Positions 9,316-18,580 of a stretch of 64,000 nt of DNA are shown here, piece after piece (position 1 is the stretch's first letter; each line of letters opens with the position of its first letter). The position numbers and the translations under genes were made by a program. Under the pieces are notes generated by a model. It saw only the letters and a program-made list of their open reading frames with translations. It ran no database searches and was not told the DNA's origin. The stretch spans positions 310,001 to 374,000 of the forward strand of contig NZ_JACVZE010000006.1 in assembly GCF_015461805.1 (NCBI RefSeq). Reading direction: 5' to 3'. This stretch comes from Pseudomonas pisciculturae. GTDB taxonomy: Bacteria > Pseudomonadota > Gammaproteobacteria > Pseudomonadales > Pseudomonadaceae.

Positions 9316-10392
9316 TCAGAGTTGGTCGAAGTCCAGCACCACCTTGTCGCTGATGGGGAATGCCTGGCACGACAGCACGTAGCCGGCAGCTACTTCGTAG
9401 TCTTCCAGGGCGTGGTTGCTGTCCATTTCCACTTCGCCTTCGATCACCTTGCATTTGCAGGTCGAGCACACGCCGGCCTTGCACGAATACGGCAATTCGG
9501 CGCCCTGGGCGTTGCCCGCGTCGAGGATGCTCTGGCTGTTGCGCGGCAGGTCGAAGGCCAGGGCGCGGCCGTCGCTGATCACGGTGATCTGGCTGACGGC
9601 GGCGTCCAGTTCGCGGGCGGCTTCGCGCGCCTCACGCTTTTGCTGGCTGCCGGCGGCGGCGAACAGTTCGAAGTGAATGCGTTCAGGCTGCATGCCGCGG
9701 GCCTTGAGGCTGTCGCGCACGGTCTCGGTCATTTCCTGCGGGCCGCAGATGAACGCAGCATCGAGGGTTTTGACGTCCAGCCAGCGGGAGAACAGTTGTT
9801 CGCATTTGTCGGCGTTGATGCGGCCGTTGTAGAGGTCCACATCCTGCTGTTCGCGGCTGAACAGGAAGATCAGGTTCAAGCGCTGCAAATAGCGGTTTTT
9901 CAAATCTTCAAGCTGCTCGCGAAACAGCGCGCCGGAGCTGGAACGGTTGCCGTACAGCAACGTCACGCGGCTATGGGGCTCGGTTTGCAGGGTGGTCTTG
10001 ATGATCGACAGGATCGGCGTAATGCCGCTGCCGGCCGCGACGGCCAAATAGTTGCCGTGGCGCGCAGGGTCCAGTTCAACATGGAAATGCCCGGCGGGCG
10101 GCATCACCTCCAGGCTGTGCCCGGCCTTGAGCTGTTCATTGGCAAACGCGGAAAAACGCCCACCGGCCACACGCTTGATGGCGATGCGCAGTTCACCGTC
10201 ATTCACGCCGGTGCAGATCGAATAGGAGCGGCGCACTTCTTCGCCATCCAACTGGGTGCGCATCACCAGGTGCTGGCCCTGGGTGAAGTGGAAGCTGTCT
10301 TGCAGGTGCTGGGGGATCTCGAAGGCGATGGACACCGCGTCACGGGTTTCGCTGCGTACGTCCTTGATCACCAGGCTATGAAATTTGCTCAT
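9316..10392 (-). CDS. paaE: PaaE: reductase subunit of phenylacetyl-CoA 1,2-epoxidase
   Basis: The 358-residue protein has an N-terminal ferredoxin-NADP reductase module: the FAD-binding segment RRSYSICTG, the nucleotide-binding GSGITPILS, and CGPQEM near the end of the module. A C-terminal plant-type [2Fe-2S] ferredoxin domain follows, with cysteines in CKAGVCSTC near residues 303-312 and a fourth in VLSCQ. It passes electrons from NADPH to the PaaABC epoxidase. It lies 33 bp behind paaD and 45 bp before the DUF485 gene. Length and domain order match known PaaE proteins. Confidence 0.95.
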   Translation of the reverse strand: MSKFHSLVIKDVRSETRDAVSIAFEIPQHLQDSFHFTQGQHLVMRTQLDGEEVRRSYSICTGVNDGELRIAIKRVAGGRFSAFANEQLKAGHSLEVMPPAGHFHVELDPARHGNYLAVAAGSGITPILSIIKTTLQTEPHSRVTLLYGNRSSSGALFREQLEDLKNRYLQRLNLIFLFSREQQDVDLYNGRINADKCEQLFSRWLDVKTLDAAFICGPQEMTETVRDSLKARGMQPERIHFELFAAAGSQQKREAREAARELDAAVSQITVISDGRALAFDLPRNSQSILDAGNAQGAELPYSCKAGVCSTCKCKVIEGEVEMDSNHALEDYEVAAGYVLSCQAFPISDKVVLDFDQL

Positions 10393-10399
10393 TGTTATT
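10392..10399 (-). promoter_or_regulatory. Candidate Crc/Hfq motif at the paaE start
   Basis: On the minus strand AATAACAA runs into the paaE ATG (its last A is the A of the start codon), directly after GGGAG. It matches AAnAAnAA. Confidence 0.45.
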
Positions 10400-10425
10400 C
10401 TCCCACCGAGACGGCCAGTGGCCCC

Positions 10426-10950
10426 TCAGATGCACTTGAAATAGTCGAACGGTTCCAGGCACTCACGGCAGCGGTACAGCGCCTTGCAGGCGGTGGAGCC
10501 GAACTCGCTGAGCACTTCGGTGTGGCTGCTTGCGCAGTGCGGGCATACCACCACCGGGCTTTCACCGAGCAGGCTGCGCTTGCTGGCGCTGCCCTGGGGC
10601 GGTGCGATGCCGTAGGCGCGCAGGCGCTCGCGGCCACCTTCGGTGATCCAGTCGGTGGACCAGGCCGGGGTCAACTTGCGCTCCAGGTGCGGCGCACGAA
10701 AACCAGCCTGCTCCAGCGCATCGCGGATATCGCTCTCGATCACTTCAGTGGCCGGGCAACCGGAGTAGGTGGGGGTGACCACCACATGCAGGTGGCCCGC
10801 CTGCCAGTCGAGATCGCGCACGATGCCCAGGTCGACCACGCTGACCACCGGCACTTCCGGGTCCATCACCTGGGCGAGGGTGGCCCAGGCGGCGGCCAGC
10901 TCGGTGGGCTGTGCCGGGCGGTCGCTGGCGATCAGCTCACCAGGTCGCAT
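10426..10950 (-). CDS. paaD: PaaD: maturation factor of phenylacetyl-CoA epoxidase
   Basis: The 174-residue protein has an N-terminal MIP18/DUF59 domain (MDPEVPVVSVVDLGIVRDL, then TPTYSGCPA with the conserved cysteine) and a C-terminal zinc-ribbon-like part with CPHC and CREC pairs. PaaD proteins are needed for epoxidase activity in vivo, probably through iron-sulphur cluster handling. The start is taken at the ATG at 10950 (MRPGELIAS), which overlaps the end of paaC by 14 bp; the frame is open 26 codons further, inside paaC. Order A-B-C-D-E is the usual one. Confidence 0.93.
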   Translation of the reverse strand: MRPGELIASDRPAQPTELAAAWATLAQVMDPEVPVVSVVDLGIVRDLDWQAGHLHVVVTPTYSGCPATEVIESDIRDALEQAGFRAPHLERKLTPAWSTDWITEGGRERLRAYGIAPPQGSASKRSLLGESPVVVCPHCASSHTEVLSEFGSTACKALYRCRECLEPFDYFKCI

Positions 10951-11698
10951 CGGGGTACGCTCGGGGCAAAAACTGCATCTCGGCCAATAGAATGCCCAGG
11001 TGCTCGGTGTGCAGGCCGCGCCGGGCATTCAGGTAGAAGTAGCTCGCGGCGGGCGGCACGGGCAGGGTGGCGCTGGCGAAGAGTGCGCTCACCGTGTTCT
11101 GCCAGGCGGCGGCTACCTGCGCGGCATCCGGGGTAATACCGGCGGCGCACAGGCGCTGCTCGCTGTCGTCGGCGCTGGTCAGTTCGACGGTGAAGCGCCA
11201 TACCTCGGGGATCGCCGCGAGCATGCGTGCATGGCTGTGCTCGGTGCCGTCGCCCAAACGTTCCACCCATTCGCCGGAGCGGCGCAGGTGATAGGTGACT
11301 TCCTTAACCGCCTTGGCGGCGATCCCGGCGATGCGTTCGTCGCTGGACTGGCTCAGGCCCGTCAACACCGGCAAGTGCCAGGCGTCGTACAGGAACTGCT
11401 TGAGGATGGTCACCGCATAGTCGCCGTTGGGTTGCTCCACCAGCAGCAGGTTGCGGTAGGCGCGTTCATCGCGGCGGAAGGCCAGGTCGTCGGCGTCGCG
11501 GCCGTCGTCCAGCAGTTCGGCGGCATAGTCCAGCCAGTTGCGGGCCTGGCCCACCAGGTCAAGGCCGACGTTCATCAACGCCAGTTCTTCTTCCAGCGCC
11601 GGTGCGTGGCCGCACCATTGGCACAGGCGCTGGCCCTGGATCAGGGCGCTGTCGCCCAGGCGCAGCAGGTATTCGATCAAATCGGTTTGCGTGTTCAT
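10937..11698 (-). CDS. paaC: PaaC: structural subunit of phenylacetyl-CoA 1,2-epoxidase
   Basis: A 253-residue protein of the PaaA/PaaC ferritin-like family, with the recognisable segments YLLRLGDSALIQGQRLCQW and WCGHAPALEEELALMN near the N-terminus. PaaC pairs with PaaA to form the epoxidase core but lacks a working diiron centre. The start is the ATG at 11698; a GTG four codons upstream is in frame but overlaps the GAGG that serves this ATG. The gap to paaB is 8 bp. Confidence 0.95.
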   Translation of the reverse strand: MNTQTDLIEYLLRLGDSALIQGQRLCQWCGHAPALEEELALMNVGLDLVGQARNWLDYAAELLDDGRDADDLAFRRDERAYRNLLLVEQPNGDYAVTILKQFLYDAWHLPVLTGLSQSSDERIAGIAAKAVKEVTYHLRRSGEWVERLGDGTEHSHARMLAAIPEVWRFTVELTSADDSEQRLCAAGITPDAAQVAAAWQNTVSALFASATLPVPPAASYFYLNARRGLHTEHLGILLAEMQFLPRAYPDATW

Positions 11699-11706
11699 GG
11701 TCGACC

Positions 11707-11988
11707 TCACATGTGCCCGACTTCGGCCGGCAACTCGTAGAAGCTGGCGTGGCGGTAGACCTTGTCGTCGGAAGGGTCGAACAGCGGGTCTTTTTCATCC
11801 GGCGACGAGGCGGTGATCAAGGCCGAGGGCACTACCCACAGACTCACGCCTTCGCTGCGACGGGTGTACAGCTCGCGGGCGTTCTCGATGGCCATGGTGG
11901 TGTCGGCGGCATGCACGCTGCCCACGTGTTTGTGGTTCAGGCCGTGCTTGCTGCGCACGAAGACTTCAAAAAGGGTCCATTCAGACAT
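11707..11988 (-). CDS. paaB: PaaB: small subunit of phenylacetyl-CoA 1,2-epoxidase
   Basis: A 93-residue protein starting MSEWTLFEVFVRSKHGLNHK, the standard PaaB N-terminus, with the expected family length. PaaB bridges PaaAC heterodimers in the epoxidase complex. It lies 15 bp behind paaA and 8 bp before paaC, plainly within the same transcript. Confidence 0.96.
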   Translation of the reverse strand: MSEWTLFEVFVRSKHGLNHKHVGSVHAADTTMAIENARELYTRRSEGVSLWVVPSALITASSPDEKDPLFDPSDDKVYRHASFYELPAEVGHM

Positions 11989-12003
11989 AGCGGCAACTCC
12001 GGA

Positions 12004-12993
12004 TCAGGCAGCGTTCTTATTGTGTTTTTTACGGGCGTGGGCCACGGCGGCTTCGCGCACCCAGGCCCCGTCTTCAATGGCTTTGCGGCGAGTGGCCACG
12101 CGTTCCTGATTGCACGGGCCGTTGCCCTTGAGCACTTCGTAGAACTCGTTCCACTGGATCTCGCCGAAGTCGTAGTGGCCGCGCTCGGCGTTCCACTTCA
12201 AGTCCGGGTCGGGGCAGGTGCAGCCCAGCAGTTCCAGTTGCGGGATGGTCTGGTCGATAAAACGCTGGCGCAGCTCGTCGTTGCTCTGGCGCTTGATCTT
12301 CCAGGCCATGGATTGGGCGCTGTTGGGCGAGTGCTCATCGCTTGGGCCAAACATCATCAGCGACGGCCACCACAGGCGGTTGATCGCGTCCTGCACCATG
12401 TCTTTTTGCGCCTGGGTGCCGTGACGCATCATGGTCAGCAGAATTTCGTAGCCCTGACGCTGGTGAAAGCTCTCTTCCTTGCAGATGCGCACCATGGCCC
12501 GGGAGTAGGGGCCGTAGGAGGTGCGTTGCAGCACCACCTGGTTGACGATCGCAGCACCATCCACCAGCCAGCCCACGGCGCCCATGTCGGCCCAGTTCAG
12601 GGTCGGGTAATTGAAGATGCTCGAATACTTGGCCTTGCCGCTGTGCAGCTTGGCGATTTCTTCATCGCGGTCGGCGCCCAGGGTTTCCATCGCGCTGTAC
12701 AGGTACAGGCCGTGGCCGGCTTCGTCCTGGATCTTGGCCATCAATTGCAGCTTGCGCTTGAGGGTCGGTGCGCGGGTCACCCAGTTGCCCTCGGGCAGCA
12801 TGCCGACGATCTCGGAGTGGGCGTGCTGGGAAATCTGCCGGATCAGGGTCTGACGGTAGGCGTCGGGCATCCAGTTCTTGGCTTCGATCTTGATTTCGGC
12901 ATCGATCTTTTCCTGGAAGTGGCGCTCCTGCTCGGACATCTCCGACAGGTCCTTGATGCGCTTCACTCCGGTTTCTACAAGCTGTGCGTACAT
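12004..12993 (-). CDS. paaA: PaaA: catalytic diiron subunit of phenylacetyl-CoA 1,2-epoxidase
   Basis: The 329-residue protein is the ferritin-like oxygenase subunit. Iron ligands are expected in [11 protein letters not shown] (ExxH-type) and [11 protein letters not shown], both present. It inserts one oxygen atom into phenylacetyl-CoA to give the 1,2-epoxide. The start is the ATG at 12993 (MYAQLVETG), with GGGAG upstream; the frame is open 30 codons further through AT-rich promoter DNA and is not used. It is the first gene of the paaABCDE-DUF485-paaL-paaZ operon, and its promoter region carries two PaaX-like motifs. Confidence 0.97.
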   Translation of the reverse strand: MYAQLVETGVKRIKDLSEMSEQERHFQEKIDAEIKIEAKNWMPDAYRQTLIRQISQHAHSEIVGMLPEGNWVTRAPTLKRKLQLMAKIQDEAGHGLYLYSAMETLGADRDEEIAKLHSGKAKYSSIFNYPTLNWADMGAVGWLVDGAAIVNQVVLQRTSYGPYSRAMVRICKEESFHQRQGYEILLTMMRHGTQAQKDMVQDAINRLWWPSLMMFGPSDEHSPNSAQSMAWKIKRQSNDELRQRFIDQTIPQLELLGCTCPDPDLKWNAERGHYDFGEIQWNEFYEVLKGNGPCNQERVATRRKAIEDGAWVREAAVAHARKKHNKNAA

Positions 12994-13042
12994 GGTGAGT
13001 CTCCCGCCGTGAATCTGTTTAAAGGCATGGAGAACTTTATAA

Positions 13043-13100
13043 GTGATACAGAAATATTTATCAAACACAAAATAACGTGTCATTAATATTTTTGTATCGC
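13043..13100. promoter_or_regulatory. Candidate PaaX operator pair before paaA
   Basis: GTGATACA at 13043-13050 and its inverted counterpart TGTATCGC at 13093-13100 lie 50-107 bp before the paaA start in AT-rich DNA. The same GYGATACR motif recurs before paaF and paaY, which links the sites to a common regulator, most simply PaaX encoded at 20360. Binding itself is inferred. Confidence 0.55.
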
Positions 13101-13127
13101 TTTGGGCTTGCCGGTTTTCCTGCGGGC

Positions 13128-13155
13128 AAAAAAAAGCCCCGCCAGAGCGGGGCTT
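13128..13155 (-). terminator. Rho-independent terminator after paaK
   Basis: AAGCCCCGC (13134-13142) and GCGGGGCTT (13147-13155) form a 9-bp stem; on the minus strand it is followed by a T run (A tract 13128-13135). It ends the paaK transcript before the paaA promoter. Confidence 0.85.
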
Positions 13156-13167
13156 AAAGTGCAGCAG

Positions 13168-14493
13168 TCATGCTTTGGGACGGTTGTCGATCACGTGGCA
13201 GGCCTTGCCTTCGGAGCGCTTGATCGAGTGCATAGGCTGCAACACGATACGGGTACTGATACCGATATAGGTCTTGATGTGCCGGCTCAGCTCGCCCGCG
13301 ATTGCCTTTTGCTGTTCGTCGCCCAGGTGTTGATGTTCGGCCTTGAGTTCCACATGCACGTCAACGCTGTCCAGGTTGCCATTGCGATACAGATGGATCT
13401 CGTAGCACTCGCACAGCTGTTTGACTTTGAGTACCTGCTCCTCGACCTGGGTGGGGAACACGTTGACCCCACGGATGATCAGCATGTCGTCGCTACGCCC
13501 AGTGATCTTGTCGATGCGCCGCATTGGCCGTGCGGTGCCGGGTAGCAGGCGCGTGAGGTCGCGGGTGCGGTAGCGGATCATCGGCAGCGCTTCTTTGCTC
13601 AGGGAGGTGAACACCAGCTCGCCCATCTGCCCGTCCGGCAGCACCTCACCGGTGACCGGGTCGATGATTTCGGGGTAGAAGTGGTCTTCCCAGATGGTCG
13701 GGCCGTCCTTGGTTTCGGCGCATTCCATGGCCACGCCCGGGCCCATGATTTCCGACAGGCCGTAGATGTCCAGGGCGGTGATGCCCAGGCGATGTTCGAT
13801 GGCGCTGCGCAGCTCGCCCGTCCATGGTTCGGCGCCGAAGATGCCCAGGCGCAGGGCGAGCTTGTGCGGGTCGAGGCCCTGGCGCTCGATTTCATCGGCG
13901 ATGTTGAGCATGTAGGACGGCGTTACCATGATGATGTCCGGCTGGAAATCCTTGATCAGTTGCACCTGTTTCTCGGTCTGCCCGCCCGACATCGGGATCA
14001 CCGTGCAGCCCAGGCGTTCGGCACCATAGTGGGCACCGAGACCACCGGTGAACAGGCCGTAGCCATAGGAGATATGCACCTTGTCGCCACGCCGCCCACC
14101 CGCTGCGCGGATCGAACGGGCGACCACGTTGGCCCAGGTGTCGATGTCGTTCTGGGTGTAGCCGACCACGGTGGGTTTGCCGGTGGTGCCGCTGGACGCG
14201 TGCAGTCGCACCACGTCGTGCATGGGCACGGCGAACATGCCGTAGGGGTAGTTGTCGCGCAGGTCGGACTTGGTGGTGAACGGAAACTTCGCCAGGTCTT
14301 CCAGGCAGGTGATGTCGCGCGGGTGCACGCCCAGCGCATCGAAGCGCTGGCGGTACAGCGGCACATTGTTGTACGCGAGGTTGAGGCTCCAGCGCAGGCG
14401 GTCCAGTTGGTGCTGGCGCAGCTCGTCGATGCTGGCGGTTTCCAGCGGGTCCAGCACAGGTTCAAGCACGGTTTGGGCAATTGGCATGTTCAT
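13168..14493 (-). CDS. paaK: PaaK: phenylacetate-CoA ligase
   Basis: A 441-residue AMP-forming ligase with the phosphate-binding motif HASSGTTGKPTVVGYT near residue 100 and later adenylation motifs (ALDIYGLSEIMGPG, RTRDLTRLLPG). It activates phenylacetate to phenylacetyl-CoA at the cost of ATP, the entry step of the pathway. The frame starts MNMPIAQTV; the first ATG has GAGTGAAG in front and is preferred, the third codon is an alternative. It lies 105 bp behind paaJ, enough for a separate promoter, and ends at a strong terminator. Confidence 0.96.
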   Translation of the reverse strand: MNMPIAQTVLEPVLDPLETASIDELRQHQLDRLRWSLNLAYNNVPLYRQRFDALGVHPRDITCLEDLAKFPFTTKSDLRDNYPYGMFAVPMHDVVRLHASSGTTGKPTVVGYTQNDIDTWANVVARSIRAAGGRRGDKVHISYGYGLFTGGLGAHYGAERLGCTVIPMSGGQTEKQVQLIKDFQPDIIMVTPSYMLNIADEIERQGLDPHKLALRLGIFGAEPWTGELRSAIEHRLGITALDIYGLSEIMGPGVAMECAETKDGPTIWEDHFYPEIIDPVTGEVLPDGQMGELVFTSLSKEALPMIRYRTRDLTRLLPGTARPMRRIDKITGRSDDMLIIRGVNVFPTQVEEQVLKVKQLCECYEIHLYRNGNLDSVDVHVELKAEHQHLGDEQQKAIAGELSRHIKTYIGISTRIVLQPMHSIKRSEGKACHVIDNRPKA

Positions 14494-14506
14494 GACTTCA
14501 CTCGAA

Positions 14507-14514
14507 TTATTTTT
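14507..14514 (-). promoter_or_regulatory. Candidate Crc/Hfq motif in the paaK leader
   Basis: On the minus strand AAAAATAA matches AAnAAnAA and lies about 13 bases before the paaK start. The flanking GGAACACAAAAAT also loosely resembles the PaaX-like GCGATACAAAAAT, so this stretch may serve either purpose. Confidence 0.4.
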
Positions 14515-14598
14515 GTGTTCCAGCCCGGTTGCACCAGGGCTTTGAGTGCATGCCCCAAGGATACCGCTCGGCTCCCTGGGAATTGGGATTATTTGGTC

Positions 14599-15804
14599 CT
14601 ATAGACGCTCGATGACCAGCGCGATGCCCTGGCCGACGCCGATGCACATGGTGCACAGCGCGTAACGGCCTTGGCGTTCCTCCAGTTCGTGCAGGGCGGT
14701 GGTCACCAGGCGCGCGCCGCTCATGCCCAGGGGATGGCCCAGGGCGATGGCGCCGCCGTTGGGGTTGACCCGTGGGTCGTTGTCGCCCAGCCCGAGTTCA
14801 CGCAGCACCGCCAGGCCTTGGGCGGCAAAGGCTTCGTTGAGCTCGATCACGTCCATGTCCGCCAGGCTCAGGTTGGCCAGCTCCAGCACCTTGTGGGTCG
14901 CCGGTACCGGGCCGATACCCATGATGCGCGGCTCCACGCCGGCGGTGGCCATGGCGACCACCCGGCCACGTGCCTTCAGGCCATAGCGTTTGGCGGTTTC
15001 GGCGTTGGCCAGCAATAGCGCGCACGCCCCGTCATTGACCCCGGACGCATTGCCGGCAGTGACGCTGCCGCCTTCGCGAAATGGCGTGCCGAGCTTTTGC
15101 AGTTGCTCAAGGGTGGTGTCGCCGCGCGGGTGTTCGTCCTGCTCCACGCGCTTGGCGGGGCCTTTGCGCTGGGGGATTTCAACGGCGACGATTTCTTTGC
15201 TCAGGCGCCCGTTGGCTTGCGCTGCGCCAGCCCGTTGCTGGCTGCGCAGGGCAAACGCGTCCTGGTCGGCGCGGGAGATATTGAACTGCGCGGCGACGTT
15301 CTCGGCGGTCTCCGGCATGGAGTCGATGCCGTAGGCCGTTTTCATCAGCGGATTGACGAAACGCCAGCCGATGGTGGTGTCATGGACCTCAGCCTGGCGC
15401 GCAAACGCCTGCTCGGCCTTGCCCATCACCAGCGGTGCGCGGGACATGGATTCCACGCCGCCCACCAGCATCAAGCCGGCTTCACCACAGCGAATGGCGC
15501 GGGCGGCGCTGCCGATGGCATCCAGCCCGGAGCCGCACAGGCGATTGAGGGTGGTGCCTGGCACGCTCACCGGCAACCCGGCCAGCAGCGCCGACATGCG
15601 CGCCACGTTGCGGTTGTCTTCACCGGCCTGGTTGGCGCAGCCGTAGATTACATCGTCCACGGTGCTCCAGTTCACGTTGGGGTGACGGCGCAGCAGCTCG
15701 CGCAGCGGCACTGCGCCGAGGTCGTCGGCGCGTACGCTGCTCAAGGCTCCGGCGTAGCGGCCAATCGGGGTGCGCACCGCGTCGATGATCAGGGCGTCAT
15801 TCAT
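14599..15804 (-). CDS. paaJ: PaaJ: 3-oxoadipyl-CoA / 3-oxo-5,6-dehydrosuberyl-CoA thiolase
   Basis: A 401-residue thiolase. The acyl-accepting cysteine is in [13 protein letters not shown] near residue 90; the second active-site histidine and cysteine are in [12 protein letters not shown] and [10 protein letters not shown]. It performs the two thiolytic steps of phenylacetate degradation, releasing acetyl-CoA and finally succinyl-CoA. The start is the ATG at 15804 ([16 protein letters not shown]); upstream in-frame codons lie inside paaI. It overlaps paaI by 8 bp. PcaF of the beta-ketoadipate route is very similar, so the assignment rests partly on context. Confidence 0.94.
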   Translation of the reverse strand: MNDALIIDAVRTPIGRYAGALSSVRADDLGAVPLRELLRRHPNVNWSTVDDVIYGCANQAGEDNRNVARMSALLAGLPVSVPGTTLNRLCGSGLDAIGSAARAIRCGEAGLMLVGGVESMSRAPLVMGKAEQAFARQAEVHDTTIGWRFVNPLMKTAYGIDSMPETAENVAAQFNISRADQDAFALRSQQRAGAAQANGRLSKEIVAVEIPQRKGPAKRVEQDEHPRGDTTLEQLQKLGTPFREGGSVTAGNASGVNDGACALLLANAETAKRYGLKARGRVVAMATAGVEPRIMGIGPVPATHKVLELANLSLADMDVIELNEAFAAQGLAVLRELGLGDNDPRVNPNGGAIALGHPLGMSGARLVTTALHELEERQGRYALCTMCIGVGQGIALVIERL

Positions 15805-16246
15805 TCGGGGTCTCCTGCGCCAGCACCGGGCCGCGCACTTTGTAGGATTTGCCATGGAACAGGGCGATCAACTCGCCCCGTTGGTTTTCGATACGCACGT
15901 CGTAGTTGCCGGTGCGGCCGGAGCGGCTTTGCTCGATGCAGTCGGCATTTAGGGTGTCACCCAGGCGGGCCGGGGCGATGTAGTCGATGCTGCAGCCCAT
16001 GGCCACCGTGGCCTCGTTGTAGCTGTTGCAGGCCAGCGCAAAGGCCGAATCGGCCAAGGCGAACAGGTAGCCGCCATGGCAGGTGCCGTGGCCCTGGAGC
16101 ATGTCGGCGCGCACGTTCATGCCCACGCGGGCGGTGCCTGGGGCGGCTGAAAGCAGGCGCATGCCCATGCCTTGGCTGGCGCTGTCGCGTTCGAACAGGG
16201 CTTGGGCGCAGGCACTGGCCAGGCGGTTGGCGTCGTGGTTAGTCAT
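15797..16246 (-). CDS. paaI: PaaI: hotdog-fold acyl-CoA thioesterase
   Basis: A 149-residue hotdog thioesterase with the family core GHGTCHGGYLFALADSAFAL. In the pathway it removes dead-end hydroxyphenylacetyl-CoA esters and so frees trapped CoA. The start is the ATG at 16246 (MTNHDANRLA), 8 bp inside the end of paaH; the frame is open upstream only as a shadow of paaH. It overlaps paaJ by 8 bp, so H-I-J are translationally coupled. Confidence 0.94.
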   Translation of the reverse strand: MTNHDANRLASACAQALFERDSASQGMGMRLLSAAPGTARVGMNVRADMLQGHGTCHGGYLFALADSAFALACNSYNEATVAMGCSIDYIAPARLGDTLNADCIEQSRSGRTGNYDVRIENQRGELIALFHGKSYKVRGPVLAQETPNE

Positions 16247-17756
16247 GCAAACTTCTCCCTTCGGCCACGCGGCGGCGCAACAGCAGCGACGGCCGGTAGC
16301 GTTCTTCGCCATAGCTGGCGTACAGGTGTTCCAGCACGCGCAGCACATGGGCAGGCCCAATGGCATCGGCCCAGGCCAGCGGGCCTTGGGGGTAATTGAC
16401 CCCGGCGCGCATGGCCAGGTCGATGTCGGCGGCCGAGGCCACGCCTTGCAGTTGGGCGTCGGCGGCTTCGTTGGCAAGCATCGCCACCGTGCGCAGTACG
16501 GCCAGTGCCGGGCTGTCGCTGAGTAGGCTGACGCGCAGCCCGGCTTGTTGCAGCAGGGCCACACCGTCTTCAAAGGCGCCAGGGTCGATGCCCGCCGCAC
16601 AACTGATAGCGATGCGGCTCGCGGTGCCGTAGTCGAATGCCAGGTCCAGCAGGATCAGGTTGCGCAGGCCATCTTCCTGGGCGCGCTGGCAGGCCATGCG
16701 CCCGTCGCTCAGGGCCAGCACCGCATCGCCGACCCGCAGTAGGCCTTGGCCGTCGCGGTGGATGACGTCGATGGCGTGTTCGCGCAAGCGTGGGAGCAAT
16801 GCGTTGGCGATACCCAGGTCACCCTCGACCACGCAGGTGGTGACGGCTCGCTGGCTGAGTGTGGTTTTCGCCGTTGGCCGCTCGGCGCCGTCTGCATAGC
16901 TGTAGAAGCCCTGGCCGCTCTTGCGCCCCAGGCGCCCGGCGTCTACCAGGTCTTTTTGGATCAGCGAGGGCTGGAAGCGGTTGTCGCCGTAGTAGGCGTT
17001 GAACACCGAGCAGGTCACCGCATAGTTGACGTCGTGGCCGATCAGGTCCGTCAGTTCGAAGGCGCCCATGGCAAAACCACCCGCGTCGCGCATCAGCGCG
17101 TCCAGTGTTGGGCAGTCGGCAACGTTTTCCTGCAGCAGGCGCAGGCTTTCGGCGTAGAACGGGCGGGCCACGCGGTTGACGATAAAGCCCGGCGTCGAAC
17201 GGGTGTGCACAGGTTTTTTACCCCAGGCCTTGGCGGTGGCGTACAGGCAGTCAGCAAGGGCTGGGTCACTGGCCAGGCCGGAGACGACTTCCACCAGCGC
17301 CATCACCGGCGCCGGGTTGAAGAAGTGCAGGCCCAGCAGACGCTGCGGGCGCTCCAGTTGGGCGGCGATGCTGGTGATCGACAACGACGAGGTGTTGCTG
17401 GCCAGGATGCACTGCTCGCCGCAAATGCCTTCCAGTTGGCGGAAGAGGGCGCGCTTGACCTCCAGGTTCTCGACAATGGCCTCAATGACCAATGCGCAAT
17501 CGGCCAGGGCGTCGATGGACTCCACCGCCTGCAAGCGGGCGATGGTGGCCGTGCGGGCGTCGGCCGAAAGCTTGCCTTTTTCCACGCGCTTGCCCAACTG
17601 CCGGTCGATCCCGTCGATGGCTTGGGCGGCGGCGCCGGGGCGGTTGTCCAGCAGCAGCACGAGGTGGCCGGCCTGGGCCGCAACCTGGGCGATACCGGCG
17701 CCCATGGCCCCGGCGCCGATCACGGCAATACGTGCAGTGGTGTTCAGTGCGGTCAT
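16239..17756 (-). CDS. paaH: PaaH: 3-hydroxyadipyl-CoA dehydrogenase
   Basis: The 505-residue protein has an N-terminal NAD-binding fold (AVIGAGAMGAGIAQVAAQAG near residues 11-30) and two 3-hydroxyacyl-CoA dehydrogenase C-terminal domains in a row, as is usual for PaaH-type enzymes. HFFNPAPVM, with the active-site histidine, follows near residue 145. It oxidises 3-hydroxyadipyl-CoA to 3-oxoadipyl-CoA with NAD+. It sits 3 bp behind paaG and overlaps paaI. Confidence 0.95.
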   Translation of the reverse strand: MTALNTTARIAVIGAGAMGAGIAQVAAQAGHLVLLLDNRPGAAAQAIDGIDRQLGKRVEKGKLSADARTATIARLQAVESIDALADCALVIEAIVENLEVKRALFRQLEGICGEQCILASNTSSLSITSIAAQLERPQRLLGLHFFNPAPVMALVEVVSGLASDPALADCLYATAKAWGKKPVHTRSTPGFIVNRVARPFYAESLRLLQENVADCPTLDALMRDAGGFAMGAFELTDLIGHDVNYAVTCSVFNAYYGDNRFQPSLIQKDLVDAGRLGRKSGQGFYSYADGAERPTAKTTLSQRAVTTCVVEGDLGIANALLPRLREHAIDVIHRDGQGLLRVGDAVLALSDGRMACQRAQEDGLRNLILLDLAFDYGTASRIAISCAAGIDPGAFEDGVALLQQAGLRVSLLSDSPALAVLRTVAMLANEAADAQLQGVASAADIDLAMRAGVNYPQGPLAWADAIGPAHVLRVLEHLYASYGEERYRPSLLLRRRVAEGRSLHD

Positions 17757-17759
17757 GGC

Positions 17760-18551
17760 TCAGCGCCCCTTGAAGCTTGGCGTGCGTTTTTCCATGAAGG
17801 CGCTGACGCCCTCACGGTAGTCCTCGCTGCGCCCGGCCAGGCGTTGCAGGTCTTTTTCCAATTCCAGCTGGTCGTCAAAGGTGTTGCTTAGGCTGGCGTT
17901 GAGGCTGCGCTTGATCAGCGCCAGGCCGTAGGTCGGCTGGGTGGCCAGGTGGCGGGCCAGGGTCAGCGCCTCGTTGCGTAACTCGGCGTCGTCTACGCAG
18001 CGGTAGATCAGCCCCCATTGCTCGGCCTGCTCGGCGCTCAAGCGGTTACCCAGCAAGGCCAGTGCCTTGGCCCGGGCCATGCCCACCAGGCGTGGCAAGG
18101 TCCAGGTACCACCAGAGTCGGGGATCAGGCCGATCTTGCAGAACGCTTGGATAAAACTGGCCGAACGCGATGCCAGCACCAGATCGCAGGCCAGCGGAAT
18201 ATTCGCCCCAGCCCCGGCGGCCACACCGTTCACCGCGCAAATCACCGGCATCGGCAGGTCACGCAATTGGCGAATCAGCGGGTTGTAGAACTTCTCGATG
18301 GACTCGCCCAGGTCCGGCGCGCTACTGCCCGGCGCGACGTTGCGGTCGCTGAGGTCTTGCCCGGCGCAAAAGCCGCGCCCCTCACCGGTCAGCAACAATA
18401 CGCGCACATCCGGGCTCTGGCGCACTTGCTTGAGGGCTTCTTTGACCTCGCCGTGCATCTGCGTATTGAAGCTGTTGAGTTGCTCAGGCCGGTTGAGGCT
18501 GAGCAGGGCGACGCCAGCGTCGATGGAAAACAGGATGTGTTCGAAGGTCAT
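17760..18551 (-). CDS. paaG: PaaG: 1,2-epoxyphenylacetyl-CoA isomerase
   Basis: A 263-residue crotonase-family protein with the oxyanion-hole segments GRGFCAGQDL and NGVAAGAGANI, and a conserved aspartate region (GLIPDSGGTWTLPRLVG). It isomerises the ring epoxide to oxepin-CoA and later shifts a double bond. The C-terminal FMEKRTPSFKGR is typical of this subfamily. It lies 29 bp behind paaF and 3 bp before paaH. PaaF and PaaG are told apart by the crotonase acid residues: this protein lacks the hydratase glutamate pair. Confidence 0.93.
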   Translation of the reverse strand: MTFEHILFSIDAGVALLSLNRPEQLNSFNTQMHGEVKEALKQVRQSPDVRVLLLTGEGRGFCAGQDLSDRNVAPGSSAPDLGESIEKFYNPLIRQLRDLPMPVICAVNGVAAGAGANIPLACDLVLASRSASFIQAFCKIGLIPDSGGTWTLPRLVGMARAKALALLGNRLSAEQAEQWGLIYRCVDDAELRNEALTLARHLATQPTYGLALIKRSLNASLSNTFDDQLELEKDLQRLAGRSEDYREGVSAFMEKRTPSFKGR

Positions 18552-18580
18552 GGTCAGGGGGCTCTCTGGGAATGCTGGGG

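Noticed and set aside
9010-11136. A 708-codon open frame on the plus strand opposite paaE-paaD-paaC
   Set aside because: It is histidine- and glutamine-rich, resembles no known family and lies wholly opposite well-supported paa genes; long antisense frames are expected in this GC-rich DNA.
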